A stretch of 64,000 nucleotides of DNA from Anaerolinea sp. (GTDB lineage Bacteria > Chloroflexota > Limnocylindria > Limnocylindrales > CSP1-4). The DNA lies in contig PNKK01000009.1 in assembly GCA_013822395.1 (NCBI GenBank), positions 16,852-80,851 of the forward strand. Reading direction: 5' to 3'. This document shows, piece after piece, positions 9,659-18,586 of the stretch. The notes below the pieces were generated by a model that saw nothing but the letters and a program-made list of their open reading frames with translations, had not been told where the DNA came from and made no database searches. A program made the position numbers and the translations under genes. The first letter of the stretch is position 1. Each line of letters begins with the position of its first letter.

Positions 9659-9710
9659 GCGTCGGGCGCGCGTCGGGGCGCTCCGGGCCTCGCTGCGGTA
9701 GCCTCCGGGG

Positions 9711-10205
9711 ATGCGATCCCCTGCGATTCGATGCCCTTCGTTTCTTGCCCGCCCGCGCCATGCGGCGGCGTGGCTCACCACCACCGCGCTCGTGCTCTCC
9801 GGTTGCAGCGCGGTCCTCATGGCCTCGCCCGAGCCGACGCCGCTGGACTTCCCGGCGATCGCCGGCGAGCTCGCCACCCGCGGCCTCGAGCTCGATCGTA
9901 TCGCCTCCGGCGACGCCGGCTGCGACGACCCCACGCTGACCGGGACCGCGATCGGCTTCGATGCGTCGGGGCTCGGGGTCGTCGCTCCCGTCCGATTGCG
10001 GATCTACATCTTCCGGAACGGCGACGCCTACGATCGACGCCGCCCCGACGTGGATGCCTGCGCCGCGGCTTGGGCGACGGATCCGGCGACGTTCGAGATC
10101 ATCGATGCGAAGCCATTCGCGCTCGCCGGCCAGGGGCCCTGGACGGACGAGTTCAAGTCCGCGATCCGCGAGGCGCTCACGGTCTCCGCCGGCAACGGCG
10201 GCTGA
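9711..10205 (+). CDS. Small lipoprotein of unknown function
   Basis: A 164-residue protein with a basic N-terminus, a hydrophobic stretch (AAWLTTTALVLSG) and a lipobox cysteine in LVLSGCSA, so probably exported and lipid-anchored. The mature part is ~130 residues with two cysteines (AGCDDP and VDACAAAW) that could form a disulfide. I recognise no enzyme motif. It is divergent from the acyl-CoA synthetase and convergent with the subtilase; a strong hairpin lies ~100 bp after its stop. Confidence 0.7.
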   Translation: MRSPAIRCPSFLARPRHAAAWLTTTALVLSGCSAVLMASPEPTPLDFPAIAGELATRGLELDRIASGDAGCDDPTLTGTAIGFDASGLGVVAPVRLRIYIFRNGDAYDRRRPDVDACAAAWATDPATFEIIDAKPFALAGQGPWTDEFKSAIREALTVSAGNGG

Positions 10206-10300
10206 CTGGCAGGCACGCACGAGCTGCCCGTTCGGCGGGATGATCCGCTCGATGTTCGTACGGTGATCATTTCAGCGGCTTGACGCCGCACTGCGCCCGT

Positions 10301-10325
10301 CTGATGCCGCTCCCGGCGGCATCAG
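10301..10325. terminator. Bidirectional hairpin between convergent genes
   Basis: A perfect 10-bp stem (CTGATGCCGC / GCGGCATCAG) with a 5-nt loop lies between the convergent lipoprotein (ends 10205) and subtilase (ends 10535). There is no T-run, so it may stall polymerase or stabilise mRNA ends rather than act as a classical intrinsic terminator. The remaining ~330 bp of this gap hold no credible gene. Confidence 0.6.
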
Positions 10326-10514
10326 CCTCCCGGAGCCTGCCCTTCCGGCGTCCCATGTTCATTGGACGACCACGAACCTGGAGATCGATGCCGAAGGGGC
10401 TCGCGCGCGAGATCCCGGCGCTCGTTGCCGGCATCGAAGGGCCGGAGATGCTCATGGCACGGACATCGCTCAGGGAACCCAACCGACGCGCGGCAGGGCG
10501 GGAGGCTGCGCGCC

Positions 10515-10544
10515 TCAGCGCACCCGCGTCCCGATCAGCGCACC
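10515..10544 (-). repeat. 10-bp direct repeat spanning the subtilase stop codon
   Basis: On the minus strand GGTGCGCTGA occurs twice, 20 bp apart (10535-10544 and 10515-10524). The first copy contains the authentic TGA of the subtilase; the second repeats the last codons plus stop just downstream. Similar stop-associated duplications occur at several other genes here. Confidence 0.7.
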
Positions 10545-13054
10545 ACGTACTTGTAGCCGGCGGTCCAGGCCGACGCCTCGTTGGACGTCGTTGGTTCGGC
10601 GCGCGACCGGACCCACCAGCTGCCCGCCGAGGGCAGCGAGGTCACGATCCTGGCGAGCCCGGTCGCCGGGTCGGCGTTGGCGTAGAGCGTCCGCTTGCGG
10701 ACCCACGAGGTTCCCACCCGCAGGAAGAAGTCGAAGCGTGCCCGCCCGCGGGCAACGTCGACGCCGACCGGGCGGATCGTCTCGGTCAGGGTGACCTTCG
10801 TGGTGCGGAGGATCGTCCGTCCGGATGGGATGGACGATGCGAGGACAACCGTGGCGTTGACCCGGACCAGGAGACCGAGGCTAACATCCGTGGTGCCGTC
10901 GGGGTTGACGATGCGTCCACGTACCCAGCGGTTGGATCTCGGGGTCAGCGTGAGCTGGGCGTTGCCCGCCGGGTCCAGGGCGACGTCGCCGCTCGGAGTC
11001 CAGACCCTGGCGTCCTTCGACCACTCCAGCACGAGCGATCCTCCCGCTCCGGGAGTGACGGACGCCGTGCCGGCGAGGGTCGTCCCGAGCTTGACGGAGG
11101 TGGGAGCGAGGGTCAGCGAGACGCGCGGCGCGGTGCCGGCCGGCACGACCGAGAACGGCGTGGAGCTCCCCGCAGTCAGGCTCGCGACGTCCGCTCGCAG
11201 CGTGTAGCCGCTGCCCGGACGGTCGACCGAGCAGCCCGTGAATGCGGCGGTGCCGGCGACGGCCGTCCTGGTGGTACCGCCGTCGCAGGTGAGGATCGCC
11301 CCGGTCGGATTGCCGGCCAGGCTGAGGGTCACGGACATCGTAGCTCCGGGGCCCGTGCTCGTCGCACGGCCCCCGGCATCCACGATACCGACCGCCGGCT
11401 GTCCGAGGAGGGGCGCTCCGGCGGTACCGGACGCCGGCGGGGCCAGGAAAGCCACCGCCATCGGAACCTGCGCCGGCGTCTGGCCGAGCGAGAGGAGGCC
11501 GCTCCCAAAGGTGTTGTTCGGCACGGGCGATCCTAGGGGCGTGGCCCGCTGCTTCAGCAGGCTCGCCAGGGCAACCGGGGTGAGCGCAGGGTCGGCCTCC
11601 AGCAGGAGAGCGGCGGCCCCGGTCACGAGCGGCGCCGACTGACTGGTGCCGCAGAAGACGGGTTCGATCGTCGTGGGTGCGCAGTCGACCGCGACGAGGT
11701 CGGGCTTGATCCGACCATCGAGCGTTGGGCCGCGAGAGCTGTACGGCTCGATGACGGACGGCGTCCGGTAGTTGACCGCGCCGACGGTCACCATGCCGGG
11801 ATTCCGGGAATCCGCGGGCGCGGGCAGCGAGCCCGCCGTCGTCGAATACCTGAGCGACGCGGCCGCCTGCGACAGGACCATCAGGCGCATCGCCGGGGCG
11901 GGCGGTCCCGAGTACCGCGAAACGCTGATCTCGTAGGTTCCCGTGGCCGGCGCGGTGAACGAAAGGATCTCGACCGGATCCCGGGTCTGGGATTGAGAGT
12001 CGACCGATTCGGCGAGCTTCGAATTGTCCTGCCAGATCGAGAGGTCATAGTCGGACGCGGCGCTCCCCCAGCGGATGATCACATCGATCTCGTCGCCCGC
12101 GCGCAGGTCCAACGCGTTGCCCTCGTCGCCCGGCGCGAAGTCCAGCCAGCCGTTCGAGTTGGCGTCCGTCGCCGGGCCCAGCCAGCTCATCTCGCCCTCG
12201 TTGCCCGCCGAGGCGACGAAGAGCGCGCCTGCGGCGACGGCCTGGTCGACGAGGCCGTAGATCGAATCGACATAGCCGCTCGTCCCGTCGCCCATTCCCT
12301 CCGGACCCCACCCCTGCGAGAAGTTGATGATCCGCACGCCCGCCGCGGTCATCCAACTGATCGCGGCCGCGAGATCGGCTCTCGAATAGGCGTTTGAGAC
12401 GTAGAGCGCTGCGCCCGGGGCCATGTCGATGATCGATTCGGCGACAGCGGTCCCATGAGTCTCCCCCTGCGTCTCGCAGTCGGCGAGGGTCGAGCTGGCG
12501 ATCCCCAGTTGTGCATAGCAGCGGGCCTGGACGTTGCCCGGTAGTTCCGAACCCATCAATCCAGCGAATCCATCGAAACCGCCGTCGAGGATGCCGATCT
12601 TCACGCCCTTGCCGCTGTACTGGGCCTGCTGCCACGGCAGGGCGCCGTGGAGGGCCGGCGCCGGACTGGCGTTCGTGTCGGCGACCGGGGCGCGGATCGC
12701 CCGCACCGTTACGACACCGGGCGTTGCCGCCAGGCTCTTGAGGCGTTCGGGCCGGATGTAGCCCTCGATCGTCCGCCCCCAGGAACCCCGAAGGTCCAGC
12801 CCGGCGGATCGAAGACGCGCGCGGATGGCGCTGCCGGGCTCCTGAGCGAACTCGACCGAGACGGCGATCTTGCGCGCCACCTCGTCGGCCATGGTCACGA
12901 TCGTGCGATCCGGCGCCTTCCCCGCAGCCACCGCACCCAGTCCGGCCCCGAGCCTCCCCCGCTGCGGGTCAGCCGCCCGGGCCTCGGGCGGGACGGCAAC
13001 CGCGAGCGCATAGATGAGCAGGAGCGGGACCGTGAAGCATCGTGAGCGGTGCAC
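10535..13054 (-). CDS. Secreted subtilisin-family (S8) serine protease
   Basis: An ~839-residue protease from the GTG that gives a standard Sec signal peptide (basic start, TVPLLLIYALAVAVPP core, EARA cleavage context); an in-frame GTG at 13177 would add 41 residues before it. The catalytic triad is visible as Asp in GILDGGFDG, His in THGTAVAE and Ser in CGTSQSAPLV, with the oxyanion Asn in FVASAGNEG. An N-terminal inhibitor-like propeptide precedes the catalytic domain. Within it lies an insertion with SNGWLDFAPGDEGNALDLRAGDEIDV, resembling a calcium-binding or pre-peptidase beta domain. The C-terminal ~300 residues look like repeated Ig/bacterial beta-sandwich units. Role: extracellular proteolysis; the substrate is unknown. 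Confidence 0.87.
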   Translation of the reverse strand: MHRSRCFTVPLLLIYALAVAVPPEARAADPQRGRLGAGLGAVAAGKAPDRTIVTMADEVARKIAVSVEFAQEPGSAIRARLRSAGLDLRGSWGRTIEGYIRPERLKSLAATPGVVTVRAIRAPVADTNASPAPALHGALPWQQAQYSGKGVKIGILDGGFDGFAGLMGSELPGNVQARCYAQLGIASSTLADCETQGETHGTAVAESIIDMAPGAALYVSNAYSRADLAAAISWMTAAGVRIINFSQGWGPEGMGDGTSGYVDSIYGLVDQAVAAGALFVASAGNEGEMSWLGPATDANSNGWLDFAPGDEGNALDLRAGDEIDVIIRWGSAASDYDLSIWQDNSKLAESVDSQSQTRDPVEILSFTAPATGTYEISVSRYSGPPAPAMRLMVLSQAAASLRYSTTAGSLPAPADSRNPGMVTVGAVNYRTPSVIEPYSSRGPTLDGRIKPDLVAVDCAPTTIEPVFCGTSQSAPLVTGAAALLLEADPALTPVALASLLKQRATPLGSPVPNNTFGSGLLSLGQTPAQVPMAVAFLAPPASGTAGAPLLGQPAVGIVDAGGRATSTGPGATMSVTLSLAGNPTGAILTCDGGTTRTAVAGTAAFTGCSVDRPGSGYTLRADVASLTAGSSTPFSVVPAGTAPRVSLTLAPTSVKLGTTLAGTASVTPGAGGSLVLEWSKDARVWTPSGDVALDPAGNAQLTLTPRSNRWVRGRIVNPDGTTDVSLGLLVRVNATVVLASSIPSGRTILRTTKVTLTETIRPVGVDVARGRARFDFFLRVGTSWVRKRTLYANADPATGLARIVTSLPSAGSWWVRSRAEPTTSNEASAWTAGYKYVVR

Positions 13055-13170
13055 GATAAGCCACCAGAGGACAGGAGTGGCGAGGGCTGATGCCCCGCGT
13101 GCCTCTGACAGTAGCGGCGCCCGGATGCCCGTCAAGGTGCCGAATGGACGCCCCTCCATCGTCATCAGGA

Positions 13171-13184
13171 CTACCACCTACCAC
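13171..13184 (-). repeat. 7-bp tandem duplication at a stop codon
   Basis: GTGGTAG occurs twice in tandem on the minus strand. The first copy carries the final Trp codon and TAG stop of the gene at 13178; the second copy follows at once. It is short, so weak alone, but it fits the window-wide pattern. Confidence 0.55.
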
Positions 13185-13378
13185 AAGCCGAGGAAGCGGC
13201 CGGCCCAGAAGGCGGCTACGGCGAACCCCAGGACCCCGCCCACGATCCCGAATCGACGCGCGGCGGTCGAGGTCAAGTGATCGGCTGCCCACCTGCGTGA
13301 TCTGGCCGGAACAATGAGGGCGACCAGCACCACCACGGGTATGACCACCTGGAGGAGAACCGCGATAGCGTCGCTCAC
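13178..13378 (-). CDS. Small two-helix membrane protein
   Basis: A 66-residue protein with two predicted membrane helices: VLLQVVIPVVVLVALIV near residues 7-23 and FGIVGGVLGFAVAAFWAG near 43-60, joined by a basic loop (PARSRRWAADHL). The hydrophobic pattern argues that it is real. Its stop lies directly upstream of the longest possible subtilase start, so the two may be co-transcribed. The family is not recognised. Confidence 0.6.
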   Translation of the reverse strand: MSDAIAVLLQVVIPVVVLVALIVPARSRRWAADHLTSTAARRFGIVGGVLGFAVAAFWAGRFLGLW

Positions 13379-13485
13379 CTGCAGTCTCCCGGGATGCTCA
13401 CGTCACGTCCGCAGGCCGTTTTCGGCGCCCCTCCTGGGCGCCCATCTGGACCGAGCACCCAGGACCGTGCATTTCACTGAAATTC

Positions 13486-14652
13486 CTACACGATGCGCAG
13501 CCCCAGGATCCGCCGCGCGATGACGAGGCGCTGGATCTGGCTGGTGCCCTCCCCGATCTCGGTCAGCTTCGCGTCGCGAAGGTAGCGCTCCACCGGGTAG
13601 TCGGTGACGTAGCCGTAGCCACCGTGGACCTGGATCGCGGCGTTCGTGGCCCGACTGGAGACCTCGGACGCGAACAGCTTCGCCTGGGCCGCCGCGAGCG
13701 CGTAGTCGCGACCCTGGTCCTTGAGCCAGGCCGCCTTCCAGACGAGGGCTCGCGCGGCCTCGATCTCGGTGGCCATGTCCGCGATCATGAACGCGACGCC
13801 CTGGAACGAGCCGATGGGTCGGCCGAACTGCTCCCGCGTCTGCGCGTACGGCACGGCCGCATCGAGCGCGGCCTGCGCGAGCCCCACCGCCAGCGCGCCG
13901 ATGCTGATCCGGCCGCCGTCCAGGATCTTCAGGAACGTCCGGAACCCGTCCCCGCGGCCGCCCAGCAGGTTCGCGGCCGGGATGCAGCAGCCGTCGAAGA
14001 AGAGCTCGCCGGTCGCCGAGGCGTGGAGCCCCAGCTTGTCCTCCAGACGCCCGACTCGAAAGCCAGGCGTGTCCGCCGGGAGGATGAACGCGCTGATCTC
14101 CGCCGAGCCGTCCGCCTTCGACCCCGTCCGCGCGGTGACGATGTACGTCCCGGCCTGGCCGGCGTTCGTGATGAACCGCTTGCCACCGTCGATGACCCAC
14201 GTCCCGCCGTCGAGGCCGTCCTGGAGGCGGGCCGTCGTCCGCGTCCCGCCGGCGTCGGAGCCCGCACCGGGCTCGGTCAGGCCGTACCCCCCGATGACCC
14301 GGCCGCTCGCCATCGGGACGAGGTAGCGTTCCTTCTGGGCCGACGTGCCGGCGAGGTGGAGCGGCCCGCATCCGAGCGACGTGTGGGCCGCGACGATGAG
14401 TCCGAGCGAGCCCCAGACGCGGCCGATCTCCTCGATCGCGATCGCGTAGGCGAGGGTGTCCAGGCCGGCGCCGCCCTCGTCCTCAGGGATCGGGATGCCC
14501 AGCCAGCCCATCTCGCCCAGGCGCCGCACGACCTCGACCGGGAAGCGGCGCTCGCGCTCGTGCTCCTCGACGACCGGTGCGACCTCCTGCTCCATGAGCT
14601 CGCGGATGGTCGAACGGAGCAGGGAGTGCTCCGGGGAGAGGTCCAGGTCCAT
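13486..14652 (-). CDS. Acyl-CoA dehydrogenase, short/branched-chain type
   Basis: A 388-residue FAD enzyme starting at [13 protein letters not shown]; an in-frame upstream extension is low-complexity and unlikely. The signatures are [14 protein letters not shown] (FAD/substrate binding), the middle beta domain, and the C-terminal [17 protein letters not shown]. In that last motif the Glu of GEGTS is the catalytic base in short-chain acyl-CoA dehydrogenases. By family it oxidises acyl-CoA to enoyl-CoA, passing electrons to electron-transfer flavoprotein. Its length is normal. It is divergent from the SufR-like regulator, which may control it. A branched-chain substrate would fit the 2-oxoacid dehydrogenase genes further along, but that is inference. 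Confidence 0.9.
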   Translation of the reverse strand: MDLDLSPEHSLLRSTIRELMEQEVAPVVEEHERERRFPVEVVRRLGEMGWLGIPIPEDEGGAGLDTLAYAIAIEEIGRVWGSLGLIVAAHTSLGCGPLHLAGTSAQKERYLVPMASGRVIGGYGLTEPGAGSDAGGTRTTARLQDGLDGGTWVIDGGKRFITNAGQAGTYIVTARTGSKADGSAEISAFILPADTPGFRVGRLEDKLGLHASATGELFFDGCCIPAANLLGGRGDGFRTFLKILDGGRISIGALAVGLAQAALDAAVPYAQTREQFGRPIGSFQGVAFMIADMATEIEAARALVWKAAWLKDQGRDYALAAAQAKLFASEVSSRATNAAIQVHGGYGYVTDYPVERYLRDAKLTEIGEGTSQIQRLVIARRILGLRIV

Positions 14653-14734
14653 TGGCCGAGCGTAGCACCGAGCTGTGCTCGATGGGTGGGCGCTCGTCGT
14701 TGCCGGGGGTGCCCTGCCACGATGACCGGGCGTG

Positions 14735-14782
14735 CTGCGCCACGACCCACCTGCGCCACGACCCACCTGCGCCACGACCCAC
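14735..14782. repeat. Three perfect tandem copies of a 16-bp repeat
   Basis: CTGCGCCACGACCCAC is repeated three times without mismatch between the divergent starts of the acyl-CoA dehydrogenase and the SufR-like regulator, ending 28 bp before the regulator ATG. It could be a tandem operator or slippage product. The 16-bp unit is too short, and unspaced, for a CRISPR. Confidence 0.8.
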
Positions 14783-14809
14783 CCCGGGGTTTCCTGCTAG
14801 CCTCAGCCC

Positions 14810-15553
14810 ATGCCGGAGACCGTCCCGAACGCCGACTCCGAGTCGTGCGACAGCGTCGCCGTCTCCGCGATCGGGCGTGGCCCAACGAACGGCGCCGCGT
14901 CGTCCGCCCCCTCGCCGTCCACGCTCCGCCGGGCGATCCTGGTGAACCTCCGCCGCCGCGGGCCGATGTCGCCCGACGTTCTCGCCGCCCATCTCGGCGC
15001 GAGCCGGACCGGCGTGTTGCAGCAGCTCCACGCGCTCGAGCAGGCCGGGCTCGTCGGTCACTCGATCGAGCGCCATGGGGTGGGCCGGCCGCGACATCTC
15101 TACGACGTCACCGGCGACGCCCAGGACCTCTTCCCGGCCGACTACGACGGCTTCGCCGCAGCGCTCCTCGACGCGATCGCGGCGGTCGGCGGTCAGGACC
15201 TGGTCGACGAGGTCTTCGCTGCGCGGCGCCGCCAGATGAGCACGCGGCTGGGCGAGCGCCTTGCCGCCAGGGTCGCCCCGAATGCGCCGCTGGCAGACCG
15301 AGTCCGTGAGCTGGCAGTGATCCAGGACGGCGCCGGCTACCTCGCCGAGACGATCGTGGCCGCGGACGGCTCGATCCGGCTCCGCGAGCACAACTGCGCG
15401 ATCTTCCACCTCGCCCGCGAGGCGGACTCATGCTGCGAGGCGGAGCTCGCGCTGTTCGGCGACGTGCTCGGCGCCGACGTCGTTCGCGAGACCCACATCG
15501 CTTCAGGCGACCGCTCCTGCACCTACCGCGTGGAGCCCCGAGCCGGCGACTGA
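14810..15553 (+). CDS. SufR-like Fe-S-sensing winged-helix regulator
   Basis: A 247-residue protein. After a ~35-residue disordered start comes a winged helix (RAILVNLRRRGPMSPDVLAAHL... SRTGVLQQLHALEQAGLV... GVGRPRHLYDVT). The C-terminal domain has cysteines at 196 (EHNC), 208-209 (DSCC) and 237 (CTYR), a pattern matching SufR-type regulators that bind a Fe-S cluster and repress suf genes. No suf genes are visible here; the divergent neighbour is an acyl-CoA dehydrogenase. The family is well supported; target genes are unknown. Confidence 0.8.
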   Translation: MPETVPNADSESCDSVAVSAIGRGPTNGAASSAPSPSTLRRAILVNLRRRGPMSPDVLAAHLGASRTGVLQQLHALEQAGLVGHSIERHGVGRPRHLYDVTGDAQDLFPADYDGFAAALLDAIAAVGGQDLVDEVFAARRRQMSTRLGERLAARVAPNAPLADRVRELAVIQDGAGYLAETIVAADGSIRLREHNCAIFHLAREADSCCEAELALFGDVLGADVVRETHIASGDRSCTYRVEPRAGD

Positions 15554-16111
15554 TGCCCCGGCTGTCAGCCACCTGCGGCCCCCGATCCCGAGCTCCGCGA
15601 AGCGAGCTGCTGCTGGGTATGCACCTCGGCGGCATAGTCAGCCGCCGCCGCTCGGACGGTCGGCGACGCCGGACGGTCTCTTGGGCTCGGCTGCGACGAC
15701 GACGGCGGCGGCGGCCGGCGGCTCGGACGAGCACTCGGGGCTGCCGTCGAGGTGCATATATTGGGAGCACTCGACTGTGGGAGCACTCGACTGTATCGGG
15801 CCGACCCTCGTGCAGCCCCGCTCAGCTCAATCGAGCTCGCAGCTGGCCGGTGACGCCGGCGCGGTGACCGGGAGCCCGGACGGCCGGTGAGCCGCCGAGC
15901 GTTTGCCCGGTGCATCCGTAGGGGTGAGTGTCTCTCAGGCAGGCCGAAGAGCCAGCGGTGTTGGGCAGTGCCGGTGGATGTGGGCTGCCGTCGCGACTCT
16001 CGATGCGCATCATCAACGGGCAGGGCGGCGCGTGAGACCGGCTGCCGACGTGCGATCGGGTCGAGGTGGTCGCCGCTGGCCGGAGGTGAGGCTACCGAAC
16101 GACGGCCGCCC
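15554..16111. other. Gene-free interval with a short tandem repeat
   Basis: About 560 bp between the SufR-like gene and the MoaD-like gene. All reading frames here look compositionally random (Arg/Ser/Pro-rich), and I find no credible protein or structured RNA. The only clear structure is a perfect 16-bp tandem duplication, GGGAGCACTCGACTGT, at 15763-15778 and 15779-15794, downstream of a small AT-rich patch (GCATATATTG). Confidence 0.55.
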
Positions 16112-16420
16112 TCAGCCGCCGGCCATGGGCGGGTAGACGACGACACGATCGCCGTCGTAGAGCGGGGCGGACCCCTTCTCGGCCACCCCGTTGATCGCGT
16201 AGATGCAGGGGGCGACCGGCAGACCGACGGCAGCCAGGATCGCCTCGGCCGGCGCGCCGACCGGTAACTCAAGGACCGTCCGGCCGCCGGGGACCTGGTC
16301 GGCCAAGGTGCCCTTGAGGGTCACCTCGACGCGCAGGCACGTGTCGGCTACCTCACCGACCGGTCGGTCGCCATGCCGAGCCGCACGAGCGCTCGGCTCA
16401 CCACCCGGCCGGCTGGCCAT
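16112..16420 (-). CDS. MoaD/ThiS-type ubiquitin-like sulfur-carrier protein
   Basis: Up to 102 residues, of which the last ~72 form the domain (LRVEVTLKGTLADQVPGG... VVVYPPMAGG). It ends in the diagnostic Gly-Gly tail and has the IYAINGVAEKG core of the MoaD/ThiS fold. Family members are adenylated at the C-terminal Gly and thiocarboxylated, donating sulfur to molybdopterin, thiamine thiazole or other acceptors. The start is uncertain: the chosen one overlaps the end of the acetamidase gene by 23 bp, and no better ATG/GTG precedes the domain. It is coupled to an amidase rather than to moa or thi genes, so its partner is unknown. Confidence 0.8.
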   Translation of the reverse strand: MASRPGGEPSARAARHGDRPVGEVADTCLRVEVTLKGTLADQVPGGRTVLELPVGAPAEAILAAVGLPVAPCIYAINGVAEKGSAPLYDGDRVVVYPPMAGG

Positions 16421-17735
16421 ACTGGCCCTCGACCAGGTGGAGGATCCCCATGCGCTCCAGTCGCTCGCGCGGGACGAGCAGGTTGACCTGAACGAAGCCC
16501 GGCAGTCGACCGATCTCGATCGCGCCCGAGATCGTGGCCCGGTTCTTCACTTCGTCGACGGTCATGCCCAGGAGCTTCGCCGCGCGCCCGACGCCGTTGT
16601 CCACGGCGGCGTTGATGAACGGCCCGGAACCGAGGACCTGGATCGGCAGGACCGGCCCTTCGAGCCTGGTCCTGTTCGTCTCGGCCAGCGCCTCCGCCCG
16701 GGCAACCTCGTCGGCCGTGAACGGCTTGGCGAGGAATGGGAGGTCGTCGGCCGGCGGGAGAAGGATCGGGCCGTCGAGCGCGAGCCCCTTGATCACCTCG
16801 GTCCGGACGACCAGGCGGGCGCCGATATCGGTCGTGTGGACCGCAACTTCGCCGTCGCCGATCATCGCGTGGACGTCGCCGGCGTAGATGCCGGCCCCGT
16901 CGACCTTGACGGGCACGATGACGACGCTCCCCTCGCGCACCGAGTCGATGTCCATGTGGACGTCGGTCCGCGCCTCGAGCTGCTCCTCGGTGACCGCGAA
17001 CTCGTGTTCGGCCCCGACGAGGAACGCCCCGAAGTCGCCGCAGTTGTGGGAGCTCGGCAGGTCGACCGCGGGGATCGAGCCGAGGTTCCCTGCCGAGATC
17101 CGGCAGCGGGTCATGACACCAACGAGGTCGGCCTTCGCCAGCGCCACGATGGGGTGCTGACGACTGCGTTCGGTCAGCCCGACCCAGGCCCGGCCGTCGC
17201 GACCGATCTCGCGCGCCCGCTCGGGCGTGACGGTGACGCCGATCCCCTTTGGATCGTCGAAGACCATGGTGTAGCCCTCGACCATGTGGAAGGGGATGAC
17301 CTCGGAGTGACACGTGCTGCACTTGACGGCGCCCTCGCCGAGCCCGTCGAGATACGTGTCCGGGTAGAGGAAGTGGCGGCCCGCGTCGCGGCAGGTCGGA
17401 CAGATGCCGGCCACGAACGGGTCGCTGAGGAAGCGGCCGTCCCAGCCGGTGTGGGTGCCGGAGGTCGTGGCGCGCGAGACCTGCTCGAGCTTCTCGATGT
17501 GGAGGGCGACGGCGTCACCGACCTTCGCGCCCTCCACCGCGACCGGCAAGGTCACTTCGTGTCCGCTCCGGATCGCCGGCGTGATCATCGGCCCCCAGCA
17601 GCCGGGGACCGTCAGGTACTCGATCCGGCCACCGTCGCGGACGGGTCCGAGCATCTCGTTGCTCGGCCCGACGATGTCTGTGTAGCGGTCGACGACCACG
17701 TGCTCGAGCGCGGCCGCCAGAATAGTCTGTGCCAT
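16398..17735 (-). CDS. Acetamidase/formamidase family amidohydrolase
   Basis: A 445-residue protein of the FmdA/AmdA family (PGCWGPMITPAI, GDAVALHI, SGTHTGWDGRF, SSHNCGDFGA, GDVHAMIGDGEV). By family it hydrolyses acetamide or formamide to the acid and ammonia in the cytoplasm. Residues 112-142 carry two CxxC pairs (CPTC and CSTC), an inserted probable zinc knuckle found in one subgroup. A good purine-rich ribosome site precedes the ATG. The adjacent acetate-type transporter supports acetamide-to-acetate metabolism. The family call is firm; the exact amide is inferred. Confidence 0.87.
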   Translation of the reverse strand: MAQTILAAALEHVVVDRYTDIVGPSNEMLGPVRDGGRIEYLTVPGCWGPMITPAIRSGHEVTLPVAVEGAKVGDAVALHIEKLEQVSRATTSGTHTGWDGRFLSDPFVAGICPTCRDAGRHFLYPDTYLDGLGEGAVKCSTCHSEVIPFHMVEGYTMVFDDPKGIGVTVTPERAREIGRDGRAWVGLTERSRQHPIVALAKADLVGVMTRCRISAGNLGSIPAVDLPSSHNCGDFGAFLVGAEHEFAVTEEQLEARTDVHMDIDSVREGSVVIVPVKVDGAGIYAGDVHAMIGDGEVAVHTTDIGARLVVRTEVIKGLALDGPILLPPADDLPFLAKPFTADEVARAEALAETNRTRLEGPVLPIQVLGSGPFINAAVDNGVGRAAKLLGMTVDEVKNRATISGAIEIGRLPGFVQVNLLVPRERLERMGILHLVEGQYGQPAGW

Positions 17736-17796
17736 CCTTCGCCCTTCCTTTCGGCTACACCCACTCCTGGATCAGGTCCAGAACCGGCCGGCGCCG

Positions 17797-18501
17797 CTAG
17801 GCGCCCGTGGGGCGCGCGAGTGGCTTTCCGACCGGCAGAACAGTTCGGCCGTACATCTCATTCAGCAGGAACGCGAACGCCAGGTAGATCGCCGATGCGC
17901 CGGTCGCGACGCCCTCCCATCCACCGATCGTGGTCAGGGTCGCGTTCCCCGTCCAGTTGGCCACCGCAAGGAGCAGCAGCAGGATCCAGGTGAGCGTCAG
18001 GACCAGGGTCAGGACGCGGGGCGCCACGAACGAGCCGATGAACAGCCCGAACGTGAAGATTGCCCAGATGAACAGGTACCAGCCCATCGCAGCTCCCGAG
18101 TTGGCCGTCGGCCACCACCCGTTCTGCTGCCAGATCAGCAGGAAGGCGAACGTCAGCCAGAGGAACGAGTACCCGCCAAAGGCCGTGACCGCGAAGGAGT
18201 CCTTTCGTCGGAAGGACAGGATCGCGACGATGGTCTGAGCGATGCCGCCGAAGAAGACCGCCATCGCCAGGACCATGGTCCCCAGCTCGTAGACCCCGGC
18301 GTTCGCGAGACTGAGGAGGACGGTCGACATGCCGTATCCAAGCAGCCCGAGCGGGATGGGGTTCCCGTAATCGGGCGATGGAAGCGCCGTTATCCGCGCC
18401 TCGAGGACCTGTGACTCACCGATAGTGACAACTGGCTCCCTCCTGCAGCCCCACTTGAGCTCGCAGAGAGGGCACTTCCATCTCGGTCCGGCCAAGTGCA
18501 C
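17797..18501 (-). CDS. AceTr (GPR1/FUN34/SatP) acetate or succinate transporter
   Basis: The conserved body begins at the family motif NPIPLGLLGYGMSTVLL and has six membrane helices (LSLANAGVYELGTMVLAMAVFF, FLWLTFAFLLIW, LFIWAIFTFGLF and others). By family it moves acetate or related monocarboxylates with protons. The start is unclear. A perfect AGGAGG lies 23 codons before the motif but is followed by GTT, not a usual start; the in-frame GTG used here (18499-18501) and another at 18588 lie further upstream, the latter inside tandem repeats. It is transcribed toward the acetamidase with a 61-bp gap, so the two are probably one operon. Confidence 0.82.
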   Translation of the reverse strand: MHLAGPRWKCPLCELKWGCRREPVVTIGESQVLEARITALPSPDYGNPIPLGLLGYGMSTVLLSLANAGVYELGTMVLAMAVFFGGIAQTIVAILSFRRKDSFAVTAFGGYSFLWLTFAFLLIWQQNGWWPTANSGAAMGWYLFIWAIFTFGLFIGSFVAPRVLTLVLTLTWILLLLLAVANWTGNATLTTIGGWEGVATGASAIYLAFAFLLNEMYGRTVLPVGKPLARPTGA

Positions 18502-18534
18502 GGTAACGGTGTTCCCGGGTCCTGAGGATGTCAA

Positions 18535-18586
18535 GTGGATTTTCGAGGCCTTGTGGATTTTCGAGGCCTGTGGATTTTCGAGACCC
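18535..18586. repeat. Three tandem copies of a 17-18-bp repeat
   Basis: GTGGATTTTCGAGGCCT is repeated three times (18535-18552, 18553-18569, 18570-18586) with an extra T after the first copy and a late change in the third. It lies upstream of the AceTr gene. If the longest reading frame were used it would encode a repeated KASKIH, but a 5' regulatory or slippage origin seems likelier. Confidence 0.75.

Noticed and set aside
10267..10482. A 71-codon minus-strand frame in the gap after the lipoprotein gene
   Set aside because: No ribosome site or recognisable pattern, and it contains the perfect hairpin at 10301-10325, which argues for a non-coding role.
13471..13483. ATTTCACTGAAAT palindrome after the acyl-CoA dehydrogenase
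   Set aside because: A perfect but short AT-rich dyad without a usable loop or T-run; too weak to call a terminator or operator.
14735..14782. Possible CRISPR array (16-bp x3)
   Set aside because: Units are contiguous without spacers and far too short; no cas genes are present. The other tandem repeats fail for the same reason.
16509..16560. Frames resembling a second small protein at the acetamidase/MoaD junction (ATG GCG ACC...)
   Set aside because: The ATG near the MoaD-like N-terminus is out of frame and reaches a stop within ten codons.
16729..17405. CPTC...CSTC insertion in the acetamidase as a novel domain
   Set aside because: I recall similar paired CxxC insertions in other members of the acetamidase/formamidase family, so it is probably a known subgroup trait.
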